Source of the DNA: Alisma plantago-aquatica
Taxonomy: Eukaryota > Streptophyta > Magnoliopsida > Alismatales > Alismataceae
Length of the DNA stretch: 64,000 nucleotides
Reading direction: 5' to 3'
Assembly (NCBI GenBank): GCA_963693085.1
Contig: OY856410.1
Coordinates: 891,325,835 to 891,389,834 of the forward strand
Both the position numbers and the translations under genes were made by a program. Below are positions 34,871 through 47,431 of the stretch, one piece after another. The notes beneath the pieces are model-generated. The model saw nothing but the letters and a program-made list of their open reading frames with translations, had not been told where the DNA came from and did not search any database. Positions within the stretch are counted from its first letter, which is position 1. Each line of letters begins with the position of its first letter.

Positions 34871-36781
34871 TATTGTGTGGATGGATTCCAGGACCAAAAT
34901 TTTGACGCCTATCTAATTTCTATTATTTCTTTTCTAATTTATTCATCTTATTTTCATATATGAAGCTTTTAAATTTTAGTCTATTGTATGATACATGTTA
35001 CATGTTGGTTCGGCTCTATATTTTGGTCACTCGATGTTTTAACACATAGAGTTGTTTCCCATTCACTCACAAGTTATGTTCCATATAGGTTCAAAAAGGT
35101 GATATCAATTTTTTTTATTGAAAGTGGTGATTGTAAGCTACATCTATTTATTTTTCATAACCAACTAAATTCGATGAATAGATGAGTAATAAATAAACAT
35201 TATAGTGACCTACCCCTGATCTTTAAGAAAAATCCAAAATTTATTATCAATGTCAGTATATTTGTAGGATATATACATCTTGTATTCATTACCATTTGAG
35301 TAAATTTCATAATAAATCCAAAATTTTGGCTTGCATGTCCATTTTTAGATTGCATCACATTTTAGAATTTTAATATCATATTCAGTGCAATAGTTGTTCT
35401 ACAAGTATTATACTATTATTGAACTCACTAAGGGTGAATTTGAAGGAGAAGATTGGAAATGATGTAGGAGTACAAGTATTGGAGTGAGTTTTAGTCACTC
35501 TGAGGAGGAACTTATGATAAGATTTTGAATTTTGCATCTTTTATTTGTGTTTCTTTCATGCTATGCTCATTTTTTCATATGGTCATTGTTTGAAGTGATG
35601 ATTCAAACATGCTATGTAAAATGATGTCATTTGTGCGGTATGGTAGTTGTTTAAATTGATTTAGTTGTTTGTTGTTTTTTGAGGATTTTTTTTCAAGTCT
35701 TGGGGAGTATGAAACAACATGATTGTATTATTTGATTGTTAATAGTTTAATGGTAAATTCCTTGAACGGGTTTGGGGTGTTGAAGCGGTTGAGAGTGTTT
35801 ATCTAATTAGAATGTTTTATTTGATGTTCATTATAGGTGAAACTGTCCTAGTAAACTATAAGTTTTCTTGAATAGTAGTTTTGCATATTTGAAAAAGTAT
35901 CCTACATAATGTGATGGTTAGAATGCATGTACTATCTCTCTAAAATTTAAAATGATGGTTAACTTACTACACATTTGTTATAGGCATTTGGTGGATGAAT
36001 TTGCTACACTTGATGTATTTTTTTATTATAAAAACCTCCTAGTAGTTCTATATTTTTTGGAAACAATCTTGCTACATCAATTCATGGGATAAATATAGAA
36101 GGAATGCAATTGTTAATGTTAGAATGTAATTACCATTATTTGATATCTTAACTTTCTCATTACTTATCAAGTTTATATTCATGCAGTCTTTAATTGTTAA
36201 TATGTGCATACATAAGCTATTTATTCTTACCAATTTTTTAGTTGTGATTAATTTTGAATTCATCCATATATTCTATATAGAGTGGGTTTGTCCACATTTA
36301 GTTCTTAGAAATTTATCTAACGTATGATCATCTCCCAACTAAAAAGTACAAAAATACATCCACTAAAAATAAGGAACAATATCATCCACCCCAACACATC
36401 CAATCCAGTCTTCCTTGGTTGAGAAATGAGAGACCTCATGCCCCTTTTTTTCTTACCACCCTAATTTCTCTTTACCTACATTTCACCTCTATTTTTCCAA
36501 GGTATATTTTGTTTCACATCCATCCATCTATCCACCACCCCTAATCTATACTTCATTTGTCCCACTATGCATCCACTATCATTTCCTATTGCTTCATGGT
36601 ACTTGATTTTGGAGCATCACTCCTTCCTCACAATTTTATCTCTTTCCCTCCTTTCTTATGCCCCTATAGCTTCATGTTGTCTAACTCTTCATTTATTATG
36701 CTAACTTTGGGATTAATGATGCTTATCTATTGCTATTTAGGTCATAATGTTTTAGGGTTTTCCATGGTGAGATAATTTTAA
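34871..36781. other. Unassigned AT-rich sequence
   Basis: I see no gene, repeat family or element end here. The short ORFs at 34988-35185, 36072-36263 and 36557-36775 are what AT-rich DNA gives by chance. Confidence 0.4.
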
Positions 36782-38110
36782 GGAGAAAAAATCGAAATAG
36801 CATACTTTAGTATAAAAATTTACCAAAATAGCACCTCTTCCAATTTATTTCCCAATATAGCACACTTTATAGGGAAAGCTTCATTTCAATTGGCATTTTA
36901 CTGATGATGTGCCTAAAAATGCCCAAAATTCTGGCGCTTTTCCAAAAATGCCAAATAGACTGGCGCTTGTACTCCATATTAGCACAACTCGAGTACAATT
37001 AATAGCAGCTCAAGTATGACATCCAAATCATCCACATGTTCACCTAGAAGATCATCCATCCGGACACGGCCAACTTTGGGGACCTCGTCTAACAGCTAAC
37101 GGACCGATTGCAAATGCTGAGAACGACCACGGCAGGTGGGTGAAGAGGAGGAGTAAGAACAAGAAGGCAGTTGCATGCTCTGTGTCTCCCTTCCCACACA
37201 GTTTTTGGCTCCCCTCTCACCTGCAGTACCAGGATGGGTAACCTCAACTTATACCATAACCGTCGGTGCAACATTCCTTAAAAAGGTCCAAGCATATCTA
37301 TATAAGGGAGTCGATACCTATGAACATGACTTGGTAGAAGCAAGCAACATCGCCTCTATATCTCTTTGTTCTTGTAGCTAGTTTACTCGATCAGACGCCG
37401 ACGGGAATTCCATTCTTGTTATCGAGCTATTCATGGCTCCTGAGAGAAGTGCATAAAGAGGCACCCAAGGAGTAAGGCCTCCTCTGCCAGAGTAAAGTGG
37501 ACCAAAGATTCCATACGAGGATAATATTGATGGTGAGGATGTTGACTCCATCACCGGAGTCTACACCACCACCGGAGGCAAGAATAGAAAAGGACGAGAA
37601 ATTTGTGGGGATGATGCATGTGTCGAAGCCCTCCATCGTGAGCACATCGCATCATTTTCCTGGTTGGAGCACCCAGATGCCACTCTCTTAGGATCGGCTC
37701 ACTGGACTGTAAGAAGAACGAGTCGTAGTTGGAGTGCCCGAGGGAGCAGCAACGCCGCCATTCCCTCAGTCTGTACGGGAGCCAGTGGGCAATTCATTGC
37801 GGCCATGGGGAGGTAGGTGAAGCAGGAAAGTGAGGCATTCAACAACATGATCTGGTTATGGAGACGGCATAAGTGCTGATGCAGGCGCAAGTAGCCACAT
37901 GATCTCTTGCACAATACGCTAATAATATTGGTATTTTCATGGCTTTTTAGAAAAGTGCCAAATTCTTGGGTGTTTTCAGGCACGACATCAGTAAAACGCC
38001 AATTGAAATGGCTCTTTCTCACCAAAGTGTGCTATATTGAGAAATAAATTGGAAGAGGTGCTATTTTGGTAAATTTTTATACTAAAGTGTTCTGCTTCGG
38101 TTTTTTCTCC
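36782..38110. mobile_element. Mutator-like element (MULE), non-autonomous, with foreign interior
   Basis: Long terminal inverted repeats of about 170 bp (36782-36955 and 37935-38110) begin GGAGAAAAAA on both ends and are nearly 90% alike by eye. The flanks TAATTTTAA (36773-36781) and CAATTTTTA (38111-38119) agree at seven of nine positions, fitting a decayed 9-bp target duplication as made by Mutator transposases. The interior (36960-37930) is clearly richer in G and C than the TIRs and flanks and codes for no transposase. It may be captured DNA, as in Pack-MULEs. Confidence 0.75.
36960..37930 (+). other. GC-richer interior of the MULE, possibly captured LTR or gene fragment
   Basis: A TATA-like word TCTATATAAGGGAG (37296-37309) is followed by a CT-rich leader (about 37350-37375) and by short plus-strand stretches with coding character, for example AREGAATPPFPQSVREP (from about 37737) and FNNMIWLWRR (from about 37838), in different frames. 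The block TTACTCGATCAGACGCCG (37382-37399) reminds me of plant Gypsy LTR/leader sequence. No family can be named with certainty. Confidence 0.35.
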
Positions 38111-38169
38111 CAATTTTTATCTACTTTGATACCACGTTGGAATGCATGTTATAATTAACTGATTTTATT

Positions 38170-39536
38170 CATCATCATCTAGTAAGACTCAGTCCCAACG
38201 ACGTTGGGGTCAGTGACATAGATCATTTATTTCCATTTAGCTCTATCATGGGTCATATTCTAGCCAAGATGTAGTGATTTGAAATATCTCTTTATAAGCT
38301 CTTCCCATGTTAATTTGTGCCTTCCTCTTCTTCTATTAATTGTGCTTGACTCAATAACATTGCTTCGTATAGGAACATTAGTCAGTATGTGTTGTATATG
38401 TCCACACCATCTTAGTCGACCGTACATAACTCTTCCTTAATGCTCGTCACCCCCACTTTATTCTTGATATAGTCATTTCTCAAGTGATCTTTTCTTGTAT
38501 TCCACACATCCATCTCAGCATACACATTTCAGCCACATTTATCTTGTTGAGACCTTGTTTCTTCACTGTCTAACATTCACTCCGATAGAGCATGGTTGGC
38601 CATATAGTTGTTCTATAAAAGTTTCTTTTTAATCTGAGAGGGACCTTCTGATCACATAATACTCCAGTTGCACTCTTTCATTTCAACCATCCTATAGTGA
38701 TCATGTGACAAATGTCATTCTGGACATCCCCATCTATTTGAATAATAGAACCCAAGTAATGAGATTTATCACATTGTGGTATATTTACTCTGTCCAACTT
38801 GGCTCCATCAGTCACACTGTGAGATTGGATGAAATTACAATGCATATACTCAATTTTGCTCATACTAATCATCAATTCATTTTATTCCAATGCTCTTCTC
38901 TAGAGTTCAACTTTATCATTCAATCCATCTCTAGTTCCTCAATCAATACAATATCATCAACAAATAACATACACTTATCAACTCATCCATAACAAGAACA
39001 AACAAATATGGGTTCAGTGTGGATCCTTTGTGTACCCCAACTATGATAGGAAATGTTGGTGTCTTTCCTCTAGAAGTCTTCATACTTGCAGTAGAGCTAT
39101 CATACATGCCTTTAATCAAGTCAATGTATTAGATTGACACGCCCTTTTTCTTCAAAACCATACACAACACGTCCATGGGTGCTACATCATAAGCCTTTTC
39201 CAAATCAATAAAAACCATATGAAGATCTCTTTTGATTTCTCTCTATATACTTATTCATAAGCCTCCTTATCAGAAAAATAGCATCTGTTGTTGACCTTCC
39301 AGGCATGAAACCAAATTGGTTGTTTGATATCAATGTTATAAATATTTGCCTCTGCTCAATAATCCTCTCCAAAAGCTTCATTGTGTGACTCATCAACGTG
39401 ATACCTCTGTAGTTTGTGCAGCTCTGAACATCAATTTTGTTCTTTTAGAAGGGAACTACAATACTATTTGTCCACTAATCTGGCATCTTCTCGGTCTTCA
39501 TGATATTGTTAAAGAAATATGTTAACCAAATAACTC
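38170..39536 (-). pseudogene. RTE-type LINE reverse transcriptase, 3' part (broken)
   Basis: Minus-strand remnant of the reverse transcriptase of a plant RTE LINE. In order: NNIMKTEKMPD (about 39500), TNYRGITLMSHTMKLLERII (39420), NQFGFMPGRSTTDAIFLIRRLM (39320), a catalytic block FVDD in place of FADD (38953-38958), YMHCNF, SHYLGSIIQIDGDV (38760), GWLK, and near the end KLTWEE and DRAKWK. The 3' end has a GATGATGAT run (38170-38178), the short-repeat tail usual for RTE elements. Many frameshifts and stops. The rest of the element is at 43636-44101. Confidence 0.9.
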
Positions 39537-39541
39537 CTTCA
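39537..39541. repeat. Target-site duplication CTTCA, left
   Basis: Directly before TGTTGG at 39542. The partner follows CCAACA at 43631-43635. Confidence 0.88.
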
Positions 39542-41345
39542 TGTTGGTATGCATGCCTAGAGAGCCAATCATATGATGATTGTAATGGAATAACTTGTAA
39601 ATGATTTGATTAATAACAAAGGCAATCTTCCAACTTATTATGTTTTATTCAATTACGAGATAATGATGAAACATATTAAATGTCTAAAGAATGATATAAC
39701 TCAATGACGTATGTCTTCATGTTGAGGACCTGAACCTGAAGACCCAAACGATGAGATCATACGGATTTCAAGAGTATATGCATTATTGTTATGTCCCTAG
39801 TCAGATGTTAATGTGCAAGGATAATAGACAACAATAACACTTAATATTAGAGTGTGTATTGGTTCATGATAAAGTCTCATTAGTCATGATATGTGATATA
39901 AAACCAAGCACACAGATACTTATCAGAGAATAGTGTATTGGACAGACCCACCTTGAGCGTGACACATGGAACCATGAGTGGTAGTCAGAGTAATCTCTTA
40001 TAGTGATGATGGTGATTGTGGTTCTTAGACCTAAAATCACTACACTCATCACATGTCACTCGGTAAGCTTTGACATCATCCACCATGATCCTGAATAAGG
40101 GTTGCCATAAAGGTGATGATCCGGTATACTATGACACATGGGGATGACTGTGAGTGATGTAGATGGTATTTCTCCTTCTTATAGGAGTTTGATATCATGG
40201 CCACTTGATAAGTGAGACTGAAAAATGCATGACCATACTGGTGTGAGTCAATATGTGATATTGAGCTTATAATATCTCAGACAATCTGCTCTAGTTCAAG
40301 GAACATAGATTGAATGTCGAAGAGGATGAAGATGCCATGCCTCGAGTTCAATCCAAATATCATACATAAAGGAACTATACAATCATTATAACACCAGTCA
40401 CAGATTGTAGCTTAAGTTGTTCTTCAACTTATCCAATTACTTGGGTAGCAATAAAGTTTTCCTAGATACCAATCATTTCTTGTGAAATCATAATACGATT
40501 CTGAATATCACTACCAACGTAATTTGAAGCCTATTAGGTCACATACATAGGATGTGATTGAAATAGGAGTATAATTGTGGACGTGATTGGAAATGTTTCG
40601 AATCAAACTAATTAATAAAATGTTTAAGTAGTCTACTATAATAATATGGGAATATAATCTGAGTTAATTGGTTAAAGTATTTAAGCCAATTAATTAGATT
40701 CATTTGTTAAGTCAGTTGTCTAATCCTGGGTGATTGACCAGAGTTAGACAAATAAAAATTATTTATATTTAATCAGTTAATATGATTAATTGGTTAATTA
40801 GTTGATTCCAAAATTCCTTTTAATAGTTCACAAGCGGCTTGTTTTAAATGAACCCACGACCTTTGGTTTCTCGAGGGTTTTGGGAAACCCTACTTCCTTT
40901 CCTATGCAATGTAAAGGGGCATGACGACCGACTTTTCATAGGCTTAGACACCCGATGTTACGTTCTTGTACGTGAACCCTAGTCGTCATCATCCCAAGCA
41001 AGAGAGAAGGAGAGCAACTGATGCTAGCAAGTTGTCAAGCAGAAGGCTGCTCCTTCCCGTCAACTTAAGGAAGCACGAGGTGGAGTTGCAGTCCATTTGT
41101 GTGGATGATGTAGAGACGCATACGCTGAATTTCCTGTGTTCAGAGGACAGACAAGGACCATCTATGCATACTAGGAGCGAAAAACATCACCAGGTGAAGG
41201 GAGGTCACCAGACTTGTTCCCAGACAAGGTATATCCTTGCACCCTCTTTTTGAATATGTTGTTATTGATAAGATCTTCTAGTAGGGTATGTGTGAAGAAT
41301 TTTTTATTGCTTCCATTACACATATTGCCTCCACAAAAACCAATA
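39542..41345 (+). repeat. 5' LTR of the Copia-like element
   Basis: 1.8 kb, TGTTGGTATG at the start and AAACCAATA at the end (CCAACA decayed). The second half recurs at 42655-43630. The ORFs at 39864-40052 and 40966-41253 have no family features. Confidence 0.85.
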
Positions 41346-41346
41346 G

Positions 41347-41358
41347 TGGTATCAGAAC
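41347..41358 (+). other. Primer binding site (initiator-Met type) of the Copia-like element
   Basis: TGGTATCAGAAC, one mismatch to TGGTATCAGAGC, one base after the LTR end. Confidence 0.8.
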
Positions 41359-41647
41359 AATGATGATCTATGACATATTTGGATATAATTCAATACGATC
41401 AGAATTTATGCTTATCGTTTTATGTGGTTGCATATGATGCAAACTTAAAATTGTTATACTCTGTAGACCTACTATTTTTAACTTAACGGATGGGGTCGAC
41501 TATGAAAAATATAATTTTTCCTAGTGTACGAAAGTAAAATTTCACATGGACCAGGAACATGGGTGTTTCCTCTATGTACCCTGCCTAGTCTGCATGTAAG
41601 TCAAAGATTGTTTAATGTGGAATGTCCTGCATTAAAAGGAATGCAAT

Positions 41648-41702
<55 letters not shown>

Positions 41703-42654
41703 CCTATAAAATCATACACATTGCCATTGCTTTTTTTTCTTGTAGTGATTGCATGCATGGTTATGGCCTAGAACCCTTTCTGTGAATGTTGTGCTTGGTT
41801 GTATATCTTGTGCATGGGTGTAAATGATTGTGCATGGATCTTTTGAATGAGTATTCGGCTTGCATGTTGAGCCTCATATGTAATCTCAAAGTGTAATTAA
41901 TTTTATTCCCTCTAAACTCCCCTCAAATGTAATTTGAGGTTCTCCTTTTACACAATGTAATATAGATAAGAATAGATTTAGTCTTGGAATACTTGGTGTG
42001 AAGAGGCAACTTGAAGATCCAACTCCAAGGAGCATCCATGGAGAGGCAAACCAAAGGTCCAACACCAAGGGACGTCCATGAAGTTGTTCATCTTCATGTT
42101 GATCAAATGTACGTTCATATGATATTCATAGCTTGTCATTGCATGAGAAGTGAAAGACCATAGGGTGGGTAGTAGTCCCTTGTGGATCTAAAGGATTACA
42201 GTAGTATGGATGTAACTAATGTTTTTGTGTTTGTGGATTGCATGTCTGTAGATTGGATATAGTATGTATATGATACATATTATAAGTATGAGGTGTTTGG
42301 ATATGTATGAGTATTTATATAAAATACCTCAATTAAAATATCAATTCTTAGATTCTTTCCATAAACAACACACATGAAAATCTTGTTTGACTAAGTATAG
42401 GTTACGCCAAAGTGTGATGCGCATTTCATCTTGTAGAAGTGTGATGGTAGATATGTAGATCTGCCAAAGCAGGGTGCATATTCTATTGTTTTGGCTTTTG
42501 GGTTAGGCTTAACTAGGTGATCTTAATGAGATTAAGTACCTAGAAGCATAAAGATGGAATATGGAAAAGAGTTTTGCATACCATATAGCAAGAGTTGCAT
42601 ATGATGCAATTGGAAAATGTTGCCTACCTAACTAATCAGGTTGTGGATATCAGA
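41359..42654 (+). other. Internal remainder of the Copia-like element
   Basis: No coding similarity is visible. It contains a (TA)n tract at 41650-41695. The ORFs at 41524-41709 and 41886-42068 are chance. Confidence 0.5.
41650..41695. repeat. (TA)n microsatellite
   Basis: About 23 uninterrupted TA units. Confidence 0.92.
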
Positions 42655-43630
42655 GACAAAAGAACTATACAATCACTATAAAATTGATCACAGATTGTCA
42701 GTTAAGTTGTTCTCCAACTTCTCCAATTACTTGGATAGCAATGAAGTCTTTCTAGATATCAATAATTTCTTGTGAAATCATTATAAGATTATGAATATCA
42801 CTGTCGATGTAATTTGAATTCTACCGAGTCACATTCATAGGATGTGATTGGAATAGGAGTATAATCTTAGACGTGATTGGAAATGTTTCAAATCAAACTA
42901 ATTACTAAATCTTTAAGTAATCTACTATAATAATATTGGAATATAATCTTAGTTAATTGGTTAAAATGTTTAAGCCAATTAATTAGATTCCTTTTTTAAG
43001 ATGATTGTCTAATCTGGAGTGACTGACTAGAATCATACAAACAAAGATTAGGTAATAAGTTAATATGATTAATTGGTTAATTAATTGGTTCCAGAATTTT
43101 CTTTTAATAGTCCACTAGCGGATCATTTTAAAAAAACCCACAACTTTTTGTTTCTTGAGGTTTTTTGGAAACCCTTCTTCCTTTCCTCTATTATTCATAG
43201 GAGCATGACAATTGACTTTTCATAGGCTTAGACACCCGAGGTTATGCTCTTATACGTGAACCCTAGCCATCATTGTCTCCAAGTGAGAGAGAAGGAAAGC
43301 AACTGATGCTAGCACATCGTCAAGCAAAAGGTCGCTCCTTCCCTCTCACTTAAGGAAGCGCAACATGGAGTTCTAGTCAATCTGCATGGATGAAGTAGAG
43401 ATGCAAACATTGAGTTGTCTGCATTTGGAGGACGAACGAGGACCGTCTATGTACGCCAGGAGCGATGTACATCACCGAGTGAAGGGACGTCATCAGACTT
43501 GCTCTGGGATGGGGTGTATCCCTGCACCCTCTTTCTGAATACATTGTTATCAATGAGATCTTCTAGTAGGGCATGTGTGGAGAAATTTTTATTGCTTCCA
43601 TTGCACCTATAGCCTCCACAAAACCCAACA
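42655..43630 (+). repeat. 3' LTR of the Copia-like element, 5'-truncated
   Basis: Follows the left LTR from AACTATACAATCA onward through to CCAACA. The first 830 bp of the LTR are absent here, so the deletion also took the polypurine tract. Confidence 0.82.
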
Positions 43631-43635
43631 CTTCA
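43631..43635. repeat. Target-site duplication CTTCA, right
   Basis: Exact partner of 39537-39541. Both lie inside the RTE LINE sequence. Confidence 0.88.
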
Positions 43636-44101
43636 TCCTTCACACTCTTCCATACATCAATGGGAATACTGTATGATCCGCATGCCTTTCTCATTTTCAT
43701 CTTTTCTAAAGCATCCTTGACCTCAAATAGTGAAATTCATCGTGTGTAAATGACATCTCTTGTATTCATGTCACACGAGTCTCTAACATTATTTATGATA
43801 TCTCCATTGAAAAGCTTATGAAGTAATTCCATCATTGGTTGTTGGTATCATCATCCTTCACTAGAACTCTACCATCTTCATTCTTGATGCATTTTACTTG
43901 ACTCAAGTTTGTTTCTTTCCTTTCTCTTATATGATCCATTTTAAATATATCTTTTTTTGCTTCTTTTGTGTCCAACTTCTTACAAATATCATCAATGTAT
44001 CTAAACCTTGCCTCTTGAACAAACTTTTTAGCTTCTTTCTTTGTTTTTTTTGTATCTCTAAAACATTGCATCATCTTGATATAACATGTGTGTTTGAATG
44101 A
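43636..44101 (-). pseudogene. RTE-type LINE, segment upstream of the reverse transcriptase palm
   Basis: This is the other half of the LINE at 38170-39536. The minus strand reads KEAKKFVQEARFRYIDDICK, LDTKEAKKDIFKMDHIRERK and KCIKNEDGRVLVKD, followed by a degenerate stretch at 43640-43760 that lines up with the block before the fingers domain. The two halves are consecutive once the Copia-like element and one CTTCA are removed. The endonuclease part further 5' (above 44101) is not recognisable, so the LINE is 5'-truncated. Confidence 0.85.
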
Positions 44102-44573
44102 TCACCTTACACACATGATTGATAACCTGATTAAAGTTTTATATATTAGATCATGTGAAAACATAAATAAGGAGCAATCTTGTCTGTCACAAAAATGAGA
44201 TGTAGGGTTGTGAGATTGACTATTGATCAATATAAGTGTGAGATAGATAGGCAATGTTGTGAGAATGAGATGGGTCCTACGCATAACATCTCGCAATACC
44301 TTAAGAAGGGCTAAATGTGAGTTGAATTATCCTTCTAACACCATTTTGTATCATATTCCGATGCATGGTATGTGGGTAGTTTGCAACCATGAGTCAATGA
44401 GAACATACAATGTCCCAAGTAGGAGAAATCCTAGTCAAAATCATCTCAAGTTAGAATATGCACCATTGACTTAAGTTTGTATTTCTTTTCTTTTTTTCAT
44501 ATTTCATTTTGAAATCCTAATTCTAGTTTAGTTTTCTCGATGCATATTTTTTAAGGTCTAACTTAACTAAGCA
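44102..44573. other. Unassigned sequence between the RTE LINE and element C
   Basis: I see no recognisable gene or repeat. AAGCA (44569-44573) lies directly before element C and would be its left target copy. Confidence 0.4.
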
Positions 44574-45422
44574 TGTAATGACCCTGACCTAGGTTATGAG
44601 GTAACCCTGTTTGTTTTGGCTAAGTAAGTTTCTTAGAACTTTAATATAATACTCTAAAAGTTTTTTGCTATCCGGTAACAAACTTATGTTTCAAATTTGG
44701 TCATGTTTGAATAATGTTTGAGCAATATTCTCATGTTTTGGACCAAAATGCAATTTACCCAAGATGAGGGGATATATTGCAATTTGTCACATGTTGAATG
44801 TTCCCTAAGTGTTTTAGCATCATAAGAGAGAGAAAGATGCAAGGTGGTGGCTTGTGTAAAGCCTAAATTCCAAGTTTGAACTTGTTTGAATAATGTCGGA
44901 GACTTTTGTACCAATTTTGGTGCAAGTTGTAATTTACCCAAAATGTAGGGTTGACATGAAAATTACCACCTCTAGAGTGTCCCTACTCACTCCTAGTATC
45001 ATATAGAGGAGAGATAAAGGAGTAGACATCATGTTTGAACCAATTAAGAGTGATGGTACTCTTGGTGTTAAAATGACCAAGAAAGGGGTTGAATATGAAA
45101 CCCTAACTTGAGTTGTATCAAGTTGAAAAGCTTATATATGAGTGCATATCAGACAAGGAGCCATAGGAGGAGTCTCATATCATTTTTTGGACTCTTGGAA
45201 AACCCCATTACGTGCAAATCACCTCAATGAGGTGAAGTGTATCGATTTACAACTTCCTTAGAAAATTTGTATCGGGTTGTGAATAAAGTGGTGATTTTGT
45301 TGATATATTTTATTCAAAGGGATAAGTAATGGATGAAAATTCATCCATAGATTATACTCAAGAGTTTTTCATGTCAAGATAAATGTTAATGCATGCATAT
45401 ACACATGTCAACCATGCATGGA

Positions 45423-45494
45423 CACGTGGCACCTAGTAGCTCAAATTGATGACACCTCATTTTCACACGTCTTCATGAACAACAAGTATATATA
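45423..45494 (+). promoter_or_regulatory. LTR promoter of element C: G-box and TATA box (5' LTR)
   Basis: ACACGTGGC (CACGTG at 45423-45428) lies 58 bases before TATATATA (45487-45494), and a CT-rich stretch with ACCCCTTTAG follows. The right LTR keeps both at 53245-53250 and 53309-53316. G-boxes bind plant bZIP/bHLH factors; their use here is inferred. Confidence 0.5.
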
Positions 45495-46374
45495 GCCCTT
45501 CTTTCACCCCTTTAGTGAACTTTTTCGAATATTACCACCCTCTTTCCTTAAGATATCGTGCATAGGGTCCTTGTATCATGCTGGAGTGAAGTGTTATCGT
45601 GCATAGGGCCTTGGGTATCATCCATAGCAAGTTCATATCGGCCAAGTAGGGTGATATGCGTCTAGTGAGGTGATATCGGCCATAGTGAAGTGTTTTGATC
45701 ACAAGTGAGGGGGATATCGGCCAAGGGTGGTGGCATATCGTGCACAAGTGATGGCATATCATGAAAGGGTAGTGAGGTATCATACAAGGTGCTAAGGAGC
45801 AAGAAGGAGCTCAATACTTAACCCTCAGGTGAGGCCATGATCATCTTCAACCTTGGATTGAAGAATGATTTTAGGGTTATGATCTTCCTTTCTTTTCTTC
45901 TTCACCAATTGCTTATCCATGGTGATTCCTTGCATGTATAGGAGTTTTTAAGTTCATATTCAACCTTGGGAACATTAATCTTTGGAGCTTGGAGCTTTGA
46001 AGTTGTTCTTGAGGCGGGTTATATAACTTGAACTCAACCATGTTATTATTCATCACCTAAATTGCTATACTTAATGATCTACTTTTAATTCCAAAAGTTT
46101 ATGAAATAGTTGATGACATTATGAGTTCTAGTAGTTGCTTAGACTTGTTTCCATGAACTTTAACAGTTATAAAGAAGGTCTAGAGCTTGAAGAAGATGGT
46201 ATCACCTTATAAAGTAATATCAGGTTCAAGCACACAAGCAAGCACCTCTAACTTGATATGGTGATGCACCTACTACACTAAAACGATATAGATACGATTT
46301 TATACTTTCTTGCACAATATGGTGGTGTAGTATACACCTCTTGCACGTTATGAGGTCAATCTAACTCCTCAAAA

Positions 46375-46960
46375 ATGATATCGGGTTAAGCACACAACTC
46401 TTTTCCCCATATGGTATGAAGCACACACACACCTCTTTGCCTGATATGGTGTGAAGCACACACACACCTCTTTGCCCGATATGGTGTGAAGCACAAATAC
46501 ACCTCTAAAGTTATATGGTGAGCAAGCACACACCTCTTTTCCCGATATGGTGTGAATCACACACACACACCTCTTTGCCCGATATGGTGTGAAGCACACA
46601 TACACCTCTAAAGTGATTTGGTGAGCAAGCACGCACCTCTTTGCCTGATATGGTGTGAAGCACACACCCACCTCTTTGCCCAATATGGTGTGAAGCACAC
46701 ATACACCTCTTTGCCCGATATGGTGTGAAGCATACACACACCTCTCTACCTGATATGGTAGTAAGCACACATACACCTCAAGGGTGATATGGTAAGCACA
46801 CATACACCTCATACCCGATGTGGTAAGCACACATACACCTCAAGGGTGATATGGCAAGCACACATACACCTCATACCCGATATGGTAAGCACACATACAC
46901 CCCTAGAGTGATATGGGTAGCAAGCACACACCTCATTCCCGATATGGTGGAAGCACCTCA
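46375..46960. repeat. Minisatellite of about 33 bp in the LTR
   Basis: About 17 units combining CACACACACCTC, TTTGCCCGATATGG and TGTGAAG, with some units replaced by TAAAGTGATATGGTGAGCAAG. The right LTR has the same array at 54180-54520, where element B interrupts it. Confidence 0.8.
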
Positions 46961-47431
46961 AAACCCATATGAATGAAAGCACCTTAGATGCAATGTACTT
47001 GATGGAGTAACACATGAAGTGTCTTATATCAAGTCATACATTAAGAGGTATGGAGTTTAATGAATATTTATTAAGTAGGCTAATGTACCTTGAAGTAAAG
47101 GCTAAGCCAACATAATAAAGTATGAAGTAGTCAACATCCTAGTGAGGATGAGAGAGAAACTCATACCTCTGTGATAATCATGAAATGAGCATACATTGAT
47201 ACTCTTAATATGTGTGGAATTTGAATTAAGGTTGTGATTCTTGATGAATGTACTTGAAAACCCTAATTAGCTTAAAGAGGGAAACATTAACCCTAATGAA
47301 GGGTAATGATGTGATTTGAAATTACAATTGGTTAATAAAGGGGAATCCTCAACCATATTGAAACCATGCTGAAAGCATGAAATAATTAACATAGCCGAGT
47401 ATGAGATATGATGTTTCATATAATACCAACT

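Larger units (their letters stand above)
39542..43630 (+). mobile_element. Copia-like LTR element without coding sequence
   Basis: Starts TGTTGG and ends CCAACA, with a 5-bp duplication CTTCA, inserted in the RTE LINE. The left LTR is 39542-41345 and is followed at once by an initiator-Met-like primer site, which sets the orientation to plus. The right LTR keeps only the portion matching 40370-41345 (about 42655-43630), so about 830 bp of it and the polypurine tract are gone. The 1.3-kb internal remainder has no gag or pol. TGTTGG...CCAACA ends and a Met primer are common in Copia elements, and the assignment rests on that. Confidence 0.82.

Noticed and set aside
36072..36263. Small hydrophobic ORFs in AT-rich DNA (also 34988-35185, 36557-36775)
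   Set aside because: Composition alone explains them.
44102..44296. Minus-strand ORF next to the RTE fragment, considered as the RTE endonuclease
   Set aside because: No endonuclease motif; the RTE similarity stops at about 44101.
46369..47015. Cysteine-rich repetitive ORFs (minus strand), also at 54179-54536
   Set aside because: They are translations of the 33-bp minisatellite and end with it.
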